Below are positions 11,917 to 24,723 of a stretch of DNA of 64,000 nucleotides, piece after piece. A model generated the notes under the pieces. It ran no database searches and was not told the DNA's origin. It saw nothing but the letters and a program-made list of their open reading frames with translations. The DNA comes from Neostapfia colusana. Lineage: Eukaryota; Streptophyta; Magnoliopsida; Poales; Poaceae. The number at the start of each line of letters is the position of its first letter. Positions within the stretch are counted from its first letter, which is position 1. The position numbers and the translations under genes are program-made. The stretch spans positions 63,321,264-63,385,263 of the forward strand of contig JASWHV010000003.1 in NCBI GenBank assembly GCA_030760725.1. Direction: 5' to 3'.

Positions 11917-14176
11917 CCTTAGTGTACACAATGCTCCATAAAATATATTTTTAAGTGCAGAAAAATTCCAGAAAAATCTCTAAAAATAGGAATAGTCAAT
12001 TAGAGTGTAGTAGCATGCAGCGATGACCAAAATAATTTCGAGAAAATTAGTTAATTACTAACAATTGTCCTAAATTACTTAATCAACTAAGGAAAATTAG
12101 GAAAGGCTAATAAGTGCTCTCCAAAATGGTCGTACCACCCCAATAACAATTATATAAACCATTTAAAATGTTTCTTGGCCTCTAAGACACAACACAAGTA
12201 ATAATTTCCTAAAACAGATTTTTATAATCATTTAAATAACTGGAGAAATATCAAAGGAAATCACACAATAGCCCTAAAATAAGCAATCTCTCATAGAGAC
12301 CTTCTAAGACTGCTAGTGTGGGCAATGCTTGGGTTTTGTCTAAATTTCTTAGAGTTTTTGGATCTGGCACTTATCCGTGCAAATTACATACTATAGCAAA
12401 CGAGGAGTTCGATAAGGAACCCGAAGACCCGGACAACGAAGAACTTTTAGAAACTTGTGAAGGCAAGCTCTAACCCCTTGATCATGATTGCTCCTATGAT
12501 TTGCACAATAGCCCTGATAACCTGTTTTACTATGCATATTGTCCATGACTACTTTTAAATATTGTTGTAGCTAAGATCCACTTGACTAGTGATAGTTTCT
12601 CCCTATAAGTTGTCCGGCTGACACGATAGTTTCATAACTTCGTGATGATGAATTGATATTGACGGTGGTTACTTGCTCTTCAGCAACGTAGCTTCATGAC
12701 ATCAGCTAGCCGTTACACTAGCAAGTAGCATATTGTCTTACGTCATCCAAGGCCAGAATATTTACAAGGGATAGTCACGTGCTTGACATGTGAAGAACCA
12801 TGAACCCCTCGACCTTGATAACTTACCTCCTTGATGCCTTAAGATACTGTCATTTCACTATAATGTGATGACACGTGGGTGTTTTCTGTGATAGTAGAAT
12901 TCTTAGGGACCCTGCGATGTTTGCATCGCAACTCACTATAACTATTCATCAAATTTGTGAAAAGTGTTGAAAGGTGTCTCGGTGGTGTGAGTTAGGAGGT
13001 GGATTGAGGGAATTGTGTCATACAATTGGTGTAGGGTGAAGTGGGAAAAAGGGCAGTTGAGGCGGGATTCCATGATTAAGTAGTCATGTGCTTCGGTGTA
13101 GTCCACCTGTCGTGGACTTGATGGATCCGCCTCACCAACATAAGGACCGGTTCATATGACCTCGTCATAGTGATTTCGTATAACCACAGAACCTGTATCG
13201 GCGGGACTCCCTCTACCTTCTCGATGACTTCCGCATGAGCCACCTGGTGGCCAGTAGGGCACAGGAGACCAGGAAAAGACACGGGGGAGTCATTACCCGT
13301 GATCCGGCTGGAAGAGTAATTACCCAAATAGCCTCTGGGTGCGTCTCGAGGTGTGATTGTGGGGTTACTCGGGGAAGATTGAGGTGAACGTTACGCTACT
13401 CCCTTGCTAGGAGTGCATGACCTGTGGGTAAAGTTTACAACCTCTACAGAGTCTTAAAATCTAGATAACCGTTTTCACGGTCTTGACACACTATGTTATG
13501 AGCTCCTGTTGATTAGTTTAGTATGTTTCCTTGATGTAGTTTGGGTGGCAGAGTCTGTCGTGTTTTGGATATTACGGTTGTGTGCCAGAACTAGTAAAGC
13601 CATGGGGCTTGAATGTTCAAATAAAACTTAGGGAACTGACGGGATGGAGCTCAACTCCCCTAGATCCCACCAACTAAAATCATGATACAGATACCCCTCT
13701 TTGCTTTGCAAAACACCATTTTCAAAAGAGACCCTGCATGAATGATTTTTGGTAACTCTAAGTCGTATGGCCAGGCCTTGCTACAACCCCCATGCATGAA
13801 ACACATCCCCATGAGTAGTGTTAGGGCTTGCTGAGCACCTTCCGTACTCACTTTTGCCTTGTTCACAACCCTTAGAGGCAGAAGAGAAAAGGGAAGAAGA
13901 AGACGAAGCGTGATTCAATGACGAGTAGGTCTAGTCCTGCACCCAAGGATGCCTGAGGGGCAGGGTGCCACATAATCTGTTGTTGTTCAACTTTTTGTTT
14001 TTAGTGGCCCTGCGAGACCCATGGATTGTAACCCAGGACTTGCCTGTAAGACCATAATGATCCCGTTGAGAATAATGCAATGTATGAAACTTGACACAAT
14101 CTATTGTGCGTACTAACTACTGATCTAGGGATTGATACAGGATGCACAAATGGGTCCGGAAAGGTGGGTCCTAACA
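11917..14176. other. Remainder of the long LTR, no gene
   Basis: This is the sequence right of the hAT insertion. It is moderately AT-rich and has no open frame with a recognisable product. I assign it to the long LTR by continuity. The stretch 13980-14176 could instead lie outside the LTR if the element ends at about 13972. Confidence 0.35.
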
Positions 14177-14590
14177 ATTGACCCTCAACTTCTTTCTCGG
14201 TAGTGTTCTTAACTAGAGGTTTCTCCTCAAAATCAAGAAACACAGTCATGTTCTCAACTGATATCTCTTGTTTCTTTTGCTTGGGATTTGTACCAAAGTT
14301 CGTACATCAAGAAGACAAATTTATAATAACGGACATAACCACTAACTTGTCTTGTAAAGTACACTTAAAAAGTTTGAGCTCTCTCGCAATGAATCATATC
14401 TCATAAGTTTGTTCAACCGCAGGATGGTTGTTAACCATTTTGTAGTCATGAAAGCTATACATGATGTACAATTCATTATCTGCATCGGTTATAACAAATT
14501 TACCATTCAGTGCATACCAAACCTCTTTTTCATTTGTTAACAAAAACGATTGATAAGAATGCTTAGAATACATCCCCTCAGCGCGGAATT
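14177..14590 (-). pseudogene. Fragment of a Copia gag polyprotein
   Basis: On the minus strand the translation contains DADNELYIMYSFHDYKMV, followed by VEQTYEI, RELKLF and, after frame breaks, LDFEEKPLVKNTTEKEVEG. These correspond in order to the conserved core of the gag (UBN2-like) region of one grass Copia group. There is no protease, integrase or reverse transcriptase next to it. The fragment ends sharply at 14177, where the long LTR begins, suggesting that element inserted into an older Copia remnant. Confidence 0.5.
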
Positions 14591-14612
14591 AGCTTTTTCA
14601 AACTTCCATCAT

Positions 14613-14838
14613 TAGCTATTTGGATTGCAGCCGATGGTTGCCAAACCAAATTTTGGTCCTTGACCGTGAAGAAAGCGTGCATTGGATTGAAGCCAAGATT
14701 TGGCAAGCCAATGGACCCATGTGTTGAGCTAGTGTATTTTTCACGCCTACATTGGGCAAAACATGGGTAGCCAAAACGTGCGCCAAAAAATCTCGCCTTT
14801 GACATGGCTAGTCAGGCATGGGCGAAAACCAAACAGCC
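14613..14838. repeat. Candidate MITE with imperfect terminal inverted repeats
   Basis: The left end reads gctatttggattg and the right end, reverse-complemented, reads gctgtttggttttcg. The two agree at most positions and resemble termini of short grass MITEs. The 226-bp interval has no coding. I could not define a target duplication, so the boundaries are approximate. Confidence 0.3.
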
Positions 14839-14849
14839 GCATAGTTTTT

Positions 14850-17800
14850 TGAGTCTTGCTCTCGGTTGGCTAGAATCTTTTTTGAGTAGTAAGCCAGAGT
14901 GTGGACTTAACTTGCCACTTCTAGAATTGTTTACCAGTGAATTCCGTGGCCTCCGTGCATCGATTAAAATAGCTATGATAAATTTAGTAAATTGCCTAAT
15001 ATACGGTTTTTGTATTATTAAAACATTAAGCAATTTCTTTACTAATTCTAGAAAATAAATCACAAATAACATTAATTAACACAAACAACGATAATACACA
15101 TGCAACTACAATCATATTAAATAACAGATTAGATGACATACTGATACACGTATCGATCGGTAGCTGAAGTAACTGCTATATAAGTTGTCATGTTAGTCTT
15201 GATGGAGACTGGTTGAAGAAGACGATGAATATGGTGATAAGTAGCATGCATAACACTTTCTAAAAACTTTATTCGCCATGTCCCGGTGTAGAATCACGAT
15301 GGTGAGATGGTTGCAAAGACCCGCTTTCTAAATAGTCGTGCACGCCGGTGCTCGGGATGGAGTAAACTATGATGATGGCGCAAGCAGCGAGAGAGGTAAA
15401 AACTAATTGTTTTATTGTCTGTAGTATATCGCTCCGCACACCCCTTATTTATAACAGATCTGTAAGACTGAGTTGGTTGCAACAATACATATGATTTGAT
15501 TAGGATCCAAATCGATTTAGCTTTTTGTTGATGCCTTTGTATGTGACTCTATTTCCTAACTAGCGAAAATATAATTTGGCTTAGCTTGAATTGACAAAGC
15601 GCGCTAGTGTGCAAGGTGTGTGGTGTGGGGGAGGAGGATGAGGAGCGTGCTTGTACCATTTCTCGTCTTATCCAGTTGTAAAGTGATAGAACATCTCCAC
15701 TTATAAGTCAGTCTATTTCTACTTTCACTCTGTATGCGGTAATAAAATTTAGCACCCTCTTACTTATACATGGGGCTTTGATATTTATTAAAAATTTATT
15801 CGGGTCAAATTCTTATAACTCTTCTATGTTGGCTTCCTGCCCCTCTTGGTGCAGGTGGTGCTTGCGATACTCGGCGTGGTTGCACTTGCCGTTGTGTTTG
15901 CCGTTGCACTTATCTTGTAAAAGTGGTAATAGACAATGGTATAGTTAAAATGAATGGTCCACAATTATTAAGTTAACCTTAAATAACGACTCCTTGGAAT
16001 CGCATTCCTACAACTATTGTACCGCACATCATCCCTTATAAAAACATACTAGAGTTGGTTGAGTGTTGAAGGAGATTCCCTCGCATTGAACCCGAGACGC
16101 GCCACAGATGCAGAGCGAGCTGCCTGCAGAGCCACACTCCGACCGGCCGTCAATGCCCTGCCATGTCCCCCAATCAACGCTCTGCCTTGTCTCTCTTGTC
16201 TCGCCGGCCACATGGACGGACTGCCCGGCCGCTCAACGGCCTGATCGGTTCAATGCAAGTTGTATCCAGCACATGCATGCATCGACGTGTTCATCGCTTC
16301 CCATGTAGAAGTACTCCGTAGGCCACACTCGGAACCTTAGTGGAAGTATAGTATAAGTAACTGGAACTAGAAGTAGTGAGACAAATGTGCAGCAAAATTA
16401 TTTAACTGGATAAGAGCGACAACTAGCTTTACCTTATAAATTTCAGTTGATTTTAGGGACCATATTTGATTTTAAATGCAAAAGACATTGGGGTTACGTC
16501 ATCATACCCGTTACCTCTACGTGTTCATCCATCGACATGGATCATCTGACTTATAGTCGACTAGTGCACCGCGTGCAGTAGAGCTCATCCATCGTTTATT
16601 CTACATCTAACAATAGTGCATAGAGTTCATTGGAACCATTGAATAAAACGAATGTTGGATGCAGTGTACTGCATGGATGAAATATGTAATATAAAGTCAG
16701 AGGATTCTGATCCGTTCATCCATCAATTGGTGGGTTTCAATCAATGCGGCAGCCTATCTTATTATTATTTGGTAGCGGAAGGAGTTAAATGCCCACCAAC
16801 ACCAGGGAGTGAAGGGAATCAAAGACGCCCATCTATAAAGATCGGTCGGTCCCCTACTTCAAATAATTTCACTCGCAATCGTAGATGCATGCACCATCCC
16901 GGCAACGGGAGCAACCCCTAGCAATAAGCTGCCCCTTCGTGCCCTTGCGTTGGACATCATCAGAGATCCATGACCAATGTTTCTTCTGTTCTTCTTCCTC
17001 GTCGGTTAGCCTCTGTCATGTGTCTCATACCAACTCTCATCATCAGCAAGCAGGATGTGAAAGAAATGAAAGCGTAGCTAGGGTGTTAGCTCAACTCACT
17101 CAGAAGCCGCAGCCATAAACCTTGGCACAGCCTCGGTGCAGCGCAGCTGGAGTCTTCTGATTGAGCCGTGCCAATATATTAGTATTCTTTTATGTAATCG
17201 TGTTTGTGTGTCTTTTTGGATTCTTCTTTCTACCATGTCCATGCGCCATAGAAAGTGGTCTGGCGGTGATCATGTTTTTCTTAACTGGCCGCAGCAAGGT
17301 GTTGTACCCTGTGCACAAGTGTCTGTTATAGTACTCTACTAAATCGAGTGGACGATGATGGGAATGTTATATCGATTTCGGAGCCCGATCGTAAAAGTCG
17401 CAGGCGAGGTAGGACATCACTCCGAAGCAAACATGAGGAGGCACACACTGACACACCTCGTCAGGAGAGGAAGAAAGTACATCGGAGAGCAGAGTGGAGG
17501 TGTCAGTAATTATTAAAAATAGTACTATTAAGCTTTATTTTTATGGATTACAAGATAGTGCAGGTTAAAATTTGTTAAATCGGTTATTCGGTTAATATGA
17601 TATAATAACTAAATTTTATTTGGTTAACCGAAAATACACAAAAATGATAACCTTATTTTATAAAAAATTCGGTTAACCGTATATTTCTATTCGGTTCGGT
17701 GCGGTTAGGTTCAATTTTACGGTGGGCACCGATTATCTAGCTGCACCGATTGGGCCGTCTTGATCCTGAGCTAGGCTTAACTTTGGGCTTACGCCTGTGT

Positions 17801-17873
17801 CGGCCCTGGGCTTAACGAGCCAGATTTATTAGGAAATATATATAACAATTTATATTTAATTCTAGCAACACAA
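14850..17873. other. About 3 kb with no recognisable gene
   Basis: Mostly AT-rich sequence. I see a minus-strand TATA-like tataaataagg near 15450 and short open frames at 16030-17340, none with a recognisable protein. The stretch 17575-17720 contains repeated ggttaacc palindromes, possibly a degraded MITE. No LTR pair, terminal repeats or conserved motif could be established. Confidence 0.5.
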
Positions 17874-17946
17874 GGGGATGTAGCTCAGATGGTAGAGCGC
17901 TCGCTTAGCATGCGAGAGGTACGGGGATCGATACCCCGCATCTCCA
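17874..17946 (+). tRNA. tRNA-Ala (anticodon AGC)
   Basis: The 73-nt sequence folds as a complete cloverleaf. The acceptor stem ggggatg pairs with catctcc (one G-T pair), followed by discriminator A. The D arm is gctcagatggtagagc, and the anticodon stem ctcgc/gcgag surrounds loop ttagcat with anticodon AGC at 17907-17909. The T arm is cgggg/ccccg. No intron, and CCA is not encoded, as is normal in eukaryotes. A CAA motif lies just upstream (caacacaa) and a run of five T lies downstream at about 17963, both typical of plant tRNA genes. It looks functional and is nuclear. It reads GCN alanine codons, chiefly GCU and GCC. Confidence 0.97.
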
Positions 17947-18104
17947 CTGTCTCTCGTTCGTTAATTTTTGCCCGTCTCCATGTGACTATCTTCTTTTCCC
18001 CGAGAAGCAGAATCACTGCATGCTACTGACAGGGGCGCGATTGGAAAGGAAGGGGTGGGGAGGAGCATGAAGACCTTTCTTATTTTGGAGAACAAGGACC
18101 CGAG

Positions 18105-18362
18105 GTGCCAACTTTCGCGCGGGCGTGGAGTAGCATCGTTCTTCCTTTCACTCACCTGCTTGGCTGCTGCCCCCTTCCCTTCTCGACGGCTCGTGCTCGT
18201 CTTCGCCTCACCACACACACGGCGCCACACTTGGGGTCACGCGCCACGCGCCGCCCGTGGAGGCACCCGGTCCCGTCGGCCGGCGCTGCCGACCTCTGCC
18301 TCCGCGAGGTCGGGAACCATCTCCCGCGCCGCTTCGCTCGGCGCGCCGCGGCCTTCGAGCAG
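18105..18362 (+). pseudogene. DCAF8-like pseudogene, first exon remnant
   Basis: A GC-rich frame from an ATG at 18105 ends with DLCLREVGNHLPRRFARRAAAFEQ at 18362 (shown here only as motif REVG...RRFARRAAAF). This corresponds to the conserved N-terminal segment that precedes the first WD repeat in plant DCAF8 proteins. The expected splice donor after the last codon is not present: the sequence continues cgatag instead of a gt. The true start is uncertain because the upstream part is low-complexity. Confidence 0.55.
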
Positions 18363-18678
18363 CGATAGGGCCGGATGGCTGGTCTGTTCAATCTCCGATG
18401 GCGTGGTCTTGGGATGAGTGGCTGTTTGGGGACGGGCTCAACTTCGTGGAGCTAGTATTTAACGTGGGTGGGATGCGATTTGCTGCATGTAGCGTTGTTA
18501 TTTGGGTTAGCGAATTGGTTTGGTCGTTTACTCTTCCGTCTGGTATTTGGGTTAGCGCATTAGCTTAAACTTCTCGATTCTGAACTTTAGCTCATTGCTA
18601 CAATGTTCCGTAGCAACTTCAGCAGTATAAGTCTGACTGGTGGATCTGTCGTGCTCTGCTAATGTGATTACTTCGCAG

Positions 18679-18905
18679 GACCTTGTCACGCACCTTCAGA
18701 TATACCGGGAGCTCGACAAGCACACGGGCTGCTGAACACGGTAGCCTGCAATGAGACGGGCGACACCCTCATATCGGGATTTGTCGGACTGGGGCACAAG
18801 CTCCGTCAAATTGGAGTTCCATACCGCCCATGGTGGCAATGTGTTCCAGGCACAGTTCATGCTCTGTACGGATGATCGAACCCTCGTCACCTGTGCTGTG
18901 GGATG
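18679..18905 (+). pseudogene. DCAF8-like pseudogene, second exon remnant (first WD repeats)
   Basis: It starts directly after a good 3' splice site (cttcgcag). The frame reads LQIYRELDKHTGC, then breaks at TGA 18733-18735, where a single base seems to be lost. Later codons match the family again in other frames, for example VKLEFHTAHGGNVFQAQF and CTDDRTLVTCA. About ten residues of the expected SGSDD...W blade are missing near 18780. At least two indels make it non-coding. The element at 18969 begins about 60 bp downstream. Confidence 0.7.
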
Positions 18906-18968
18906 CGGTGGTTGGTGTGTCAACGTTTGCTTTTCTGTACTGCTTCAATTGATCATATTGGCCAAATC

Positions 18969-19398
18969 CGTAGGGAAATAGGGATGCGCTACTCTAGCAA
19001 TTCGAATGTATCACCCAGGAAATATGTGAGTAAGAAGGTCATGGATCGTTACCACTAGACGCGCAGCGCAGCGGATCGTAGATGCGCGCCGTAGCCGATC
19101 AGCGCAGCAGTAACAGCAGCGCCTCCACGGAGTCCACATGTATAGGGAGGAACGCCGTGCGTCGGTGTGCTAGCACCGTGCGCGCGGCAGGGGTTTCGGC
19201 GGCTGACCTGTGAGGGGCGGCGGCTGAGACTGCTATCTGGTGGAGTCCTCTGTCCCTAACCCTACCCCTCATATTTATAGGCGCGCTAATGGGCTTTTAG
19301 GTCACAGACCCATTAGTACCCTAATTTTAATATGGATCAAATATCCATCAAACCTTTATCCAAATTGTTATGATTGCCTCTTGGGCATATCACCAACA
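18969..19398 (-). repeat. 3' LTR of Copia-1 (430 bp)
   Basis: Minus-strand start TGTTGGTGATATGCCC at 19398. The other terminus reads CCCTACG because the last base pair has changed relative to the partner LTR (CCCTACA). It contains a TATA-like atatttatagg (plus-strand view) near 19270. It is adjacent to the polypurine tract at 19399-19411. Confidence 0.93.
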
Positions 19399-20325
19399 AT
19401 CTCCCACTTGCACTAGAGACAATCATATAGCCAATTTTTTCAATATTCCATCCCCTTAAGTGTGTGACCCGTTAGGTTCATGTACAGTCGGTTATGAATG
19501 AAAACCGTTTTCAAACACAAGTCAGTAGAGGTACCTAGCAGGACATACTGACTCCCGAATGTACATAAAGATCATATCGGCTGAACCTAGATACATTCAC
19601 ATGCTAATTCCTTTGCCACACGATACCAGTCAAGCTCAAGACGAGATACGTGCCATCCTTGTGATAGCTCGACCATTCACTCGATCAAATAGTGGATTCA
19701 ATCTATGACTAACTTTTAGTCATAATGATTAACTCTTTAATCATTTTGGCACTTTCAATCCAACTATCTCGAGGGGCCCAGAGATATCTCTCCTGTTATT
19801 TAGGAGGGGCAAATCCCATCTTGATTCGTACACATCTCATTCCATGCTTCATCATGTACCTGAAGACTATTTTTATGACCACCCAGTTACGGAGTAGCGT
19901 TTGATAGTTTCAAAGTGCACAACTACACATAGTGAGAAACAATGGCGATCTCAGGTCAAAGAATCTAGCAGGTGTATCACTCAAGACCAACTAATGGCAC
20001 ATATGTAAATAACAATCCCAACGGTGTCTCGGAATGGGTCTATCCAACACCATGTTCACTAACATGTGTTCACATTATTAATTTGATATCTCCATATCTA
20101 TGATCCGTGAAACGTGATCATCAATTAATACATGTGCTAGTCTGCGTACTATCATTATCTCATATAACGATGTAGACTAGGGATCATTTTGAGTAACATT
20201 ATAATTAACAAAGAGTCTCACGAACAAGTCACATACTTGATGATCAATGTGAATAATAGTTACTCAAATAGTACATAAACATAGCTATGACACATGTCTC
20301 CCACTACACACTAGGATCACTGATG
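19399..20325 (-). other. 3' untranslated region of Copia-1
   Basis: About 0.9 kb between the end of the RNase H reading frame and the 3' LTR. It shows no coding potential on either strand and ends at the polypurine tract next to the LTR. Confidence 0.6.
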
Positions 20326-20952
20326 TAAGTATCTAATACCCATAGATCTCATGTGTGTCTCATGCTTTGATTGTGGAAGAGGCTTTGTCAACGGATCTGC
20401 CATATTCAAATCCGTGTGCACCTTGCATATATTCACATCACCTCGGTCGATAATCTCTCGAATCAGATGATAGCGTCGTAGTATATGTTTGGATCTTTTG
20501 TGTGATCTAGGCTCCTTTGCCTGTGCAATGGCTCAATTATTGTCGCAATAGAGATCCACAGGTCCGGACGCACTAGGAACAACACCCAACTCAGAAACAA
20601 ATTTTCTGATCCAAACAGCTTCCTTTGCAGCTTCAGAAGCTGCAATATACTCCGCCTCCGTCGTTGAATCTGCTACTGTGTCTTGCTTGGAACTTTTCCA
20701 GCTCACTGCCCCTCCATTGAGGCAGAACACAAAACCGGATTGCGATCTAGAGTCATCCTTGTCTGTTTGGAAGCTAGCATCAGTGTAACCTCTTACAACA
20801 AGCTCTTCTTCACCTCCAAACACTAGGAATACATCCTTAGTTCTTCTCAAGTACTTAAGAATGTTTTTGACAACTGTCCAATGAGCCTCACCATAATCTG
20901 ATTGATACCTGCTCGTAACACTTAGAGCATAGGATACATCTGGCGTGTACAC
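20326..20952 (-). pseudogene. Copia-1 RNase H and C-terminal pol
   Basis: Minus-strand translation has TPDVSYALSVTSRYQSD, the YTDAS motif of Copia RNase H, STTEAEYIAAS and DLYCDNN. A TGA stop at 20533-20535 follows DNN. Beyond it the same frame resumes with motifs such as HILRRYHLIREI and DPLTKPLP near the C terminus. The upstream reverse transcriptase is in another frame, so a small indel lies near 20940. RNase H would degrade the RNA strand during reverse transcription. Confidence 0.85.
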
Positions 20953-21650
20953 AACATAGTATACATGATAGATCCAATAGCCGAAGCATAAGGAATCGCT
21001 CTCATCCTCTTTTGCTCATCAGGCGTCGAAGGACACTGACTTTTGCTTAGAGTGATGCCATGTGACATTGGCAAGAAACCTTTCCTAGAATCTTGCATAT
21101 TGAACCGATTCAATATCTTGTCAATATATGTGTCTTGGCTTAATCCAATTAACCTTTTAGATCTATCTCTATAGATCTTTATGCCCAAAATGTACGCTGC
21201 CTCTCCTAAATCCTTCATTGATAAACCTTTCCTTAATGAGGATTTAACAACATCTAGTACTGGAATGTCATTTCCGATCAACAATATGTCATCTACATAT
21301 AGGACCAGAAATATAAGTGCGCTCCCACTAACCTTCTTGTAAATACAAGGTTCTTCTACGTTCTTGATGAAACCAAACCCTTTGACCACTTCATTAAAAC
21401 GTAGATTCCAACTTCGAGATGCTTGCTTCAATCCATAGATGGACTTTTGAAGTTTGCATATTTTTCTAGCATTTTTAGGATCGACAAAAATCTCAGGTTG
21501 TGTCATGTACACATCCTCATTCAGACTCCCATTAAGAAAGGCTGTTTTGACATCCATCTGCCATATTTCATAATCAAAATATGCAGCAATTGCTAGGAGA
21601 ATCCGAACAGACTTTAGCATAGCGACGGGCGAAAATGTTTCATCATAATC
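20922..21650 (-). pseudogene. Copia-1 reverse transcriptase
   Basis: It contains WQMDVKTAFLNG (first catalytic aspartate), IYGLKQASRSW and LYVDDILLIGND (the YVDD box), then MKDLGEAAYILGIKI, all in the order of Copia reverse transcriptase (RVT_2). A stop TAA at minus-strand 21659-21657 separates it from the upstream KARLVAKGF segment (to about 21790). A frameshift near 20940 separates it from RNase H. The stop replaces a conserved glutamine codon (CAA to TAA). Confidence 0.9.
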
Positions 21651-21794
21651 AACACCTTAAATTTGTTTGAAACCTTTCGCCACCAATCGTGCTTTATAGA
21701 TGTGAACTTTTCCATCCATATCAGTCTTTTTCTTGAAAATCCATTTGCAATCGATCAGTCTCACACCATCGATTAGATTAACCAAGTTCCAAAC

Positions 21795-22897
21795 TTAATT
21801 CTCATGCATGGATTCTATTTCGGATTCCATGGCTCCAAGCCATTTCTTAGAGTCGGATCCCATTGTTGCTTCAGTGTAGGTCACAGGCTCATTATTGTCC
21901 AACAATACCATGTCTTGTGGTTCAGTGGTTAGGAGTGTCAACTTTTCAGTTGCACGACGTACTCTTGTAGACCTTTGTGGGGCTGGTGTTTTATCAAGTA
22001 GTTGTACAACATCTTGTACATTCTGTATAGGATTAAAGGGTGCCGAAATATTTTCAGATATTTCTTGAATTTCTTCAAGATGCACCTTGCTCCCACTAAC
22101 TCCTTTTGAGAGAAACTCTTTCTCCAAGAAGACACCATTGCGAGCAGTAAATACTTTACCCTCCATTTTATTATAAAAATAATATCCTTTGGTTTTCCTA
22201 GGATATCCCACAAAGAAGCATTTGTGTGATTTGGGAGTAAGTTTGTCTGACGTCAAACGTTTGACATAAGCATCACATCCCCAAACTTTGAGGAAAGACA
22301 ATCCGGGACGTTTCCCGGTCCACATCTCATATGGTGTCTTCTCAACAGACTTAGTTGGGACTCTGTTTAGTGTAAACGCAGCAGTTTTAAGAGCATAACC
22401 CCAAAAGGATAGTGGAAGATCAGTCTGGCTCATCATCGACCTAACCATGTCTAACAAGGTTCGGTTCCTCCGCTCGGACACCCCATTCCATTGAGGCGTT
22501 CTAGGTGGAGTCAACTGTGGAATAATTCCACATTGTTTTAAATGATCATAAAATTCATGGCTCAAATATTCACCCCACGATCAGATCGTAGAAGTTTAAT
22601 TGTCTTGCCCAACTGATTTTGTACTTCATTCTGAAATTCTTTGAACTTTTCAAAAGATTCAGACTTGTGCCTCATTAGATAGACATATCCATATCTACTA
22701 AAGTCATCGGTAAAAGTAATGAAATACTGAAAACCACCTCTAGCTACCGAACTCATTGGTCCACATACATCAGTATGTATAAGTCCCAACAAGTCACTTG
22801 CCCTCTCACTTTGACCAGTGAAGGGTGCTTTGGTCATCTTCCCAAGCAAACAAGACTCGCATGTGTCAAGTGATTCAAAATCAAATGAACTTAACAA
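21795..22897 (-). pseudogene. Copia-1 integrase, frameshifted
   Basis: The first part (22562-22897) has CESCLLGKMTKAPF (part of the zinc-binding HHCC region), HTDVCGPM and TDDFSRYGYVYLM with catalytic aspartates, ending at LLRSDRGV. One base is missing near 22568, so the frame shifts. The second part (21795-22565) continues with the C-terminal core, including PQWNGVSERRNRTLLDMVRS (the glutamate of the DDE triad), then WGYALKTAAFTLNR and the C-terminal arm. It ends at TAA 21795-21797 in place of a conserved CAA. Integrase would insert the cDNA copy. Confidence 0.9.
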
Positions 22898-22954
22898 ACC
22901 ATCTTTATGGAATTTCTCAATGCGTTTCTCATTTATATGACCTAAGCGACAATG

Positions 22955-24265
22955 TCAAATAAAAGTGGGATTTAGATCATTTCGTCGAGCCCTTTTTGTA
23001 TTAATGTTATAGACTGTTTTATCCTCAAGATCAAGAACATATAATCCATTCACTAATGGACATTGAGCATAGAAAATATTATTATAATAAATAGAACAAC
23101 ATTTATTCTTTATTATAATCTCATAACCATTAACTTCTTCCAAACATGAAGAAGATATAATGTTCTTGCTCAAAGAAGGAATGCAATAACAATTATTTAA
23201 TTCCAAAACTAATCCTGAGGGTAATGACAAGTGATAAGTTCTGGCAGCTATGACAGCAACCTTTGCTCCATTGCCGACCCGAACATCCAACTCGCCTTTT
23301 GCAAATTTTCTAGTCTCACTTAGACCCTGCAACGATTTGCAAGTGTGAATCATTGATCCGGTATCAAATACCCATGATTCACTAGAAAATGTAGCAATAT
23401 TGATTTCTATAACATTTATACCTGAAGTGGAAGTCTCACTCCCTTTCTTCTTCTTATCCTCCAAGTACTTCTTGCAGTTCCTAGACCAATGCCCCTTAGC
23501 ATGACAGTGGAAGCATTCATCATTAGGAGAAGTGCCTGATTTGCCCTTTGGCTTTGAGCTTGAAGACTCATTGGGAACCTTTCCCTTGCCTTTAGGATGC
23601 ATCACACGCTTCCTCTTTTTATTCTCCTTTTGAACCATCATCACATGAGTGGTGTTTTTCTTAATGCTTTCCTCGGCTGTTTTAAGCATCCCATGCAATT
23701 CAGCCAACGTTTTCTCCATGCTATTCATTTGATAATTCAATATAAATGGCTCATAGCTCGGTGGGAGTGACTGGAGAATAACGTCAATAGCCAAGTCATC
23801 CTTGAGTTCAGAACCAAGTTTGTCCAAAGTCTCAATGTAACCAATCATCTTGATTACATGGGGACTGACCAGGCTACCTTCTGCCAGCTTGCATGAGAAC
23901 AAGTACTTTGAGATATTGTACCTCTCAGCCCTTGCTTGGTTCTCAAACATTCCACGTAGTCCCTGAATCATAGAATAAGCATCTGCATGCTCATATTGTT
24001 TCTGTAGATCAGGGGACATTGTGGCAAGCATGAGGCAGCTTGCATTAAGCGCATCATCGCAGTGCTTCTCATAAGTCCTGCGAGTTGCGGCATTTGCATC
24101 ATCGGGGAGGTCATTGGGGTATGGTTGCTCAAGAACATACTCAATTTTCTCTTGCCTGAGAACAATTCTCAGGTTGCGGTACCAATCAATAAAGTTAGCT
24201 CCATTGAGATTTTCTTTCTCAAGCACAGATCGCAAATTGAAACCGGAATTGTTACTAGCAGACAT
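22955..24265 (-). pseudogene. Copia-1 gag and protease (436 aa)
   Basis: The ATG start is at 24265, about 450 bp inside the right LTR. Residues 1-200 form the gag capsid-like (UBN2) region. A lysine-rich segment is followed by the CCHC zinc knuckle CFHCHAKGHWSRNC at about residue 245. The aspartic protease motif WVFDTGSMIHTC follows near residue 300. The frame closes at 22955-22957 with TGA where the family has tryptophan before HCRLGH, the start of the integrase. The break is therefore a TGG to TGA change, not a natural gag end. Confidence 0.93.
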
Positions 24266-24723
24266 GATCTACAATAGAAAATAAATATGCAAGGTTTTAG
24301 CACTATGTTATGTAGATCGAATTGATCAGATCAAACGGAATTACATAGATCGCATCTATGAAATCACTATGAAAATCTCATCGAATTGATCAATCAACCC
24401 GAATCTGAGCCATTCAGAATGCCTCAATTTTCATTGTGACTGGTTATCCACGAGAAGATCACGACACATGACCGTGATCTGTTGGCTCAATCTGTTAGCT
24501 ATGTACACTATTAGTCCCGATGGTGATTCTAGCCGGTAGGGACAGGTTGCGCACACAACAGAGAAGGAGCACGAACTAATCCTTTAGTCATATCATGGCA
24601 ATCTACTCTAACCAATTCCAAACCCCAAAAGCCGAACTATAAAAATTCATCATATGAACTTGTCTGCAGTAGATCGCATCTAAGATCCAGACCAAAAACT
24701 ACGCAAGTCGGCTCTGGTACCAC

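Larger units (their letters stand above)
5855..14176 (+). repeat. Long 3' LTR of a Gypsy-like or LARD element, interrupted twice
   Basis: It begins TGTCACATCCC just after a polypurine-like tract and I place its end at tcctaaca (14176), giving TG...CA termini. Without the Cassandra insertion (6894-7894) and the hAT insertion (9022-11908), plus their target duplications, it would be about 4.4 kb. No primer-binding site follows it, which fits a 3' rather than a 5' LTR. The right end is supported because a Copia gag fragment stops abruptly there. A second possible end is tgccaca at about 13972. Nothing in it codes for a protein apart from the inserted hAT. Confidence 0.4.

Noticed and set aside
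15290..15490. A possible minus-strand promoter and LTR start (tataaataagg)
   Set aside because: No partner LTR, primer site or target duplication could be found, so an element could not be supported.
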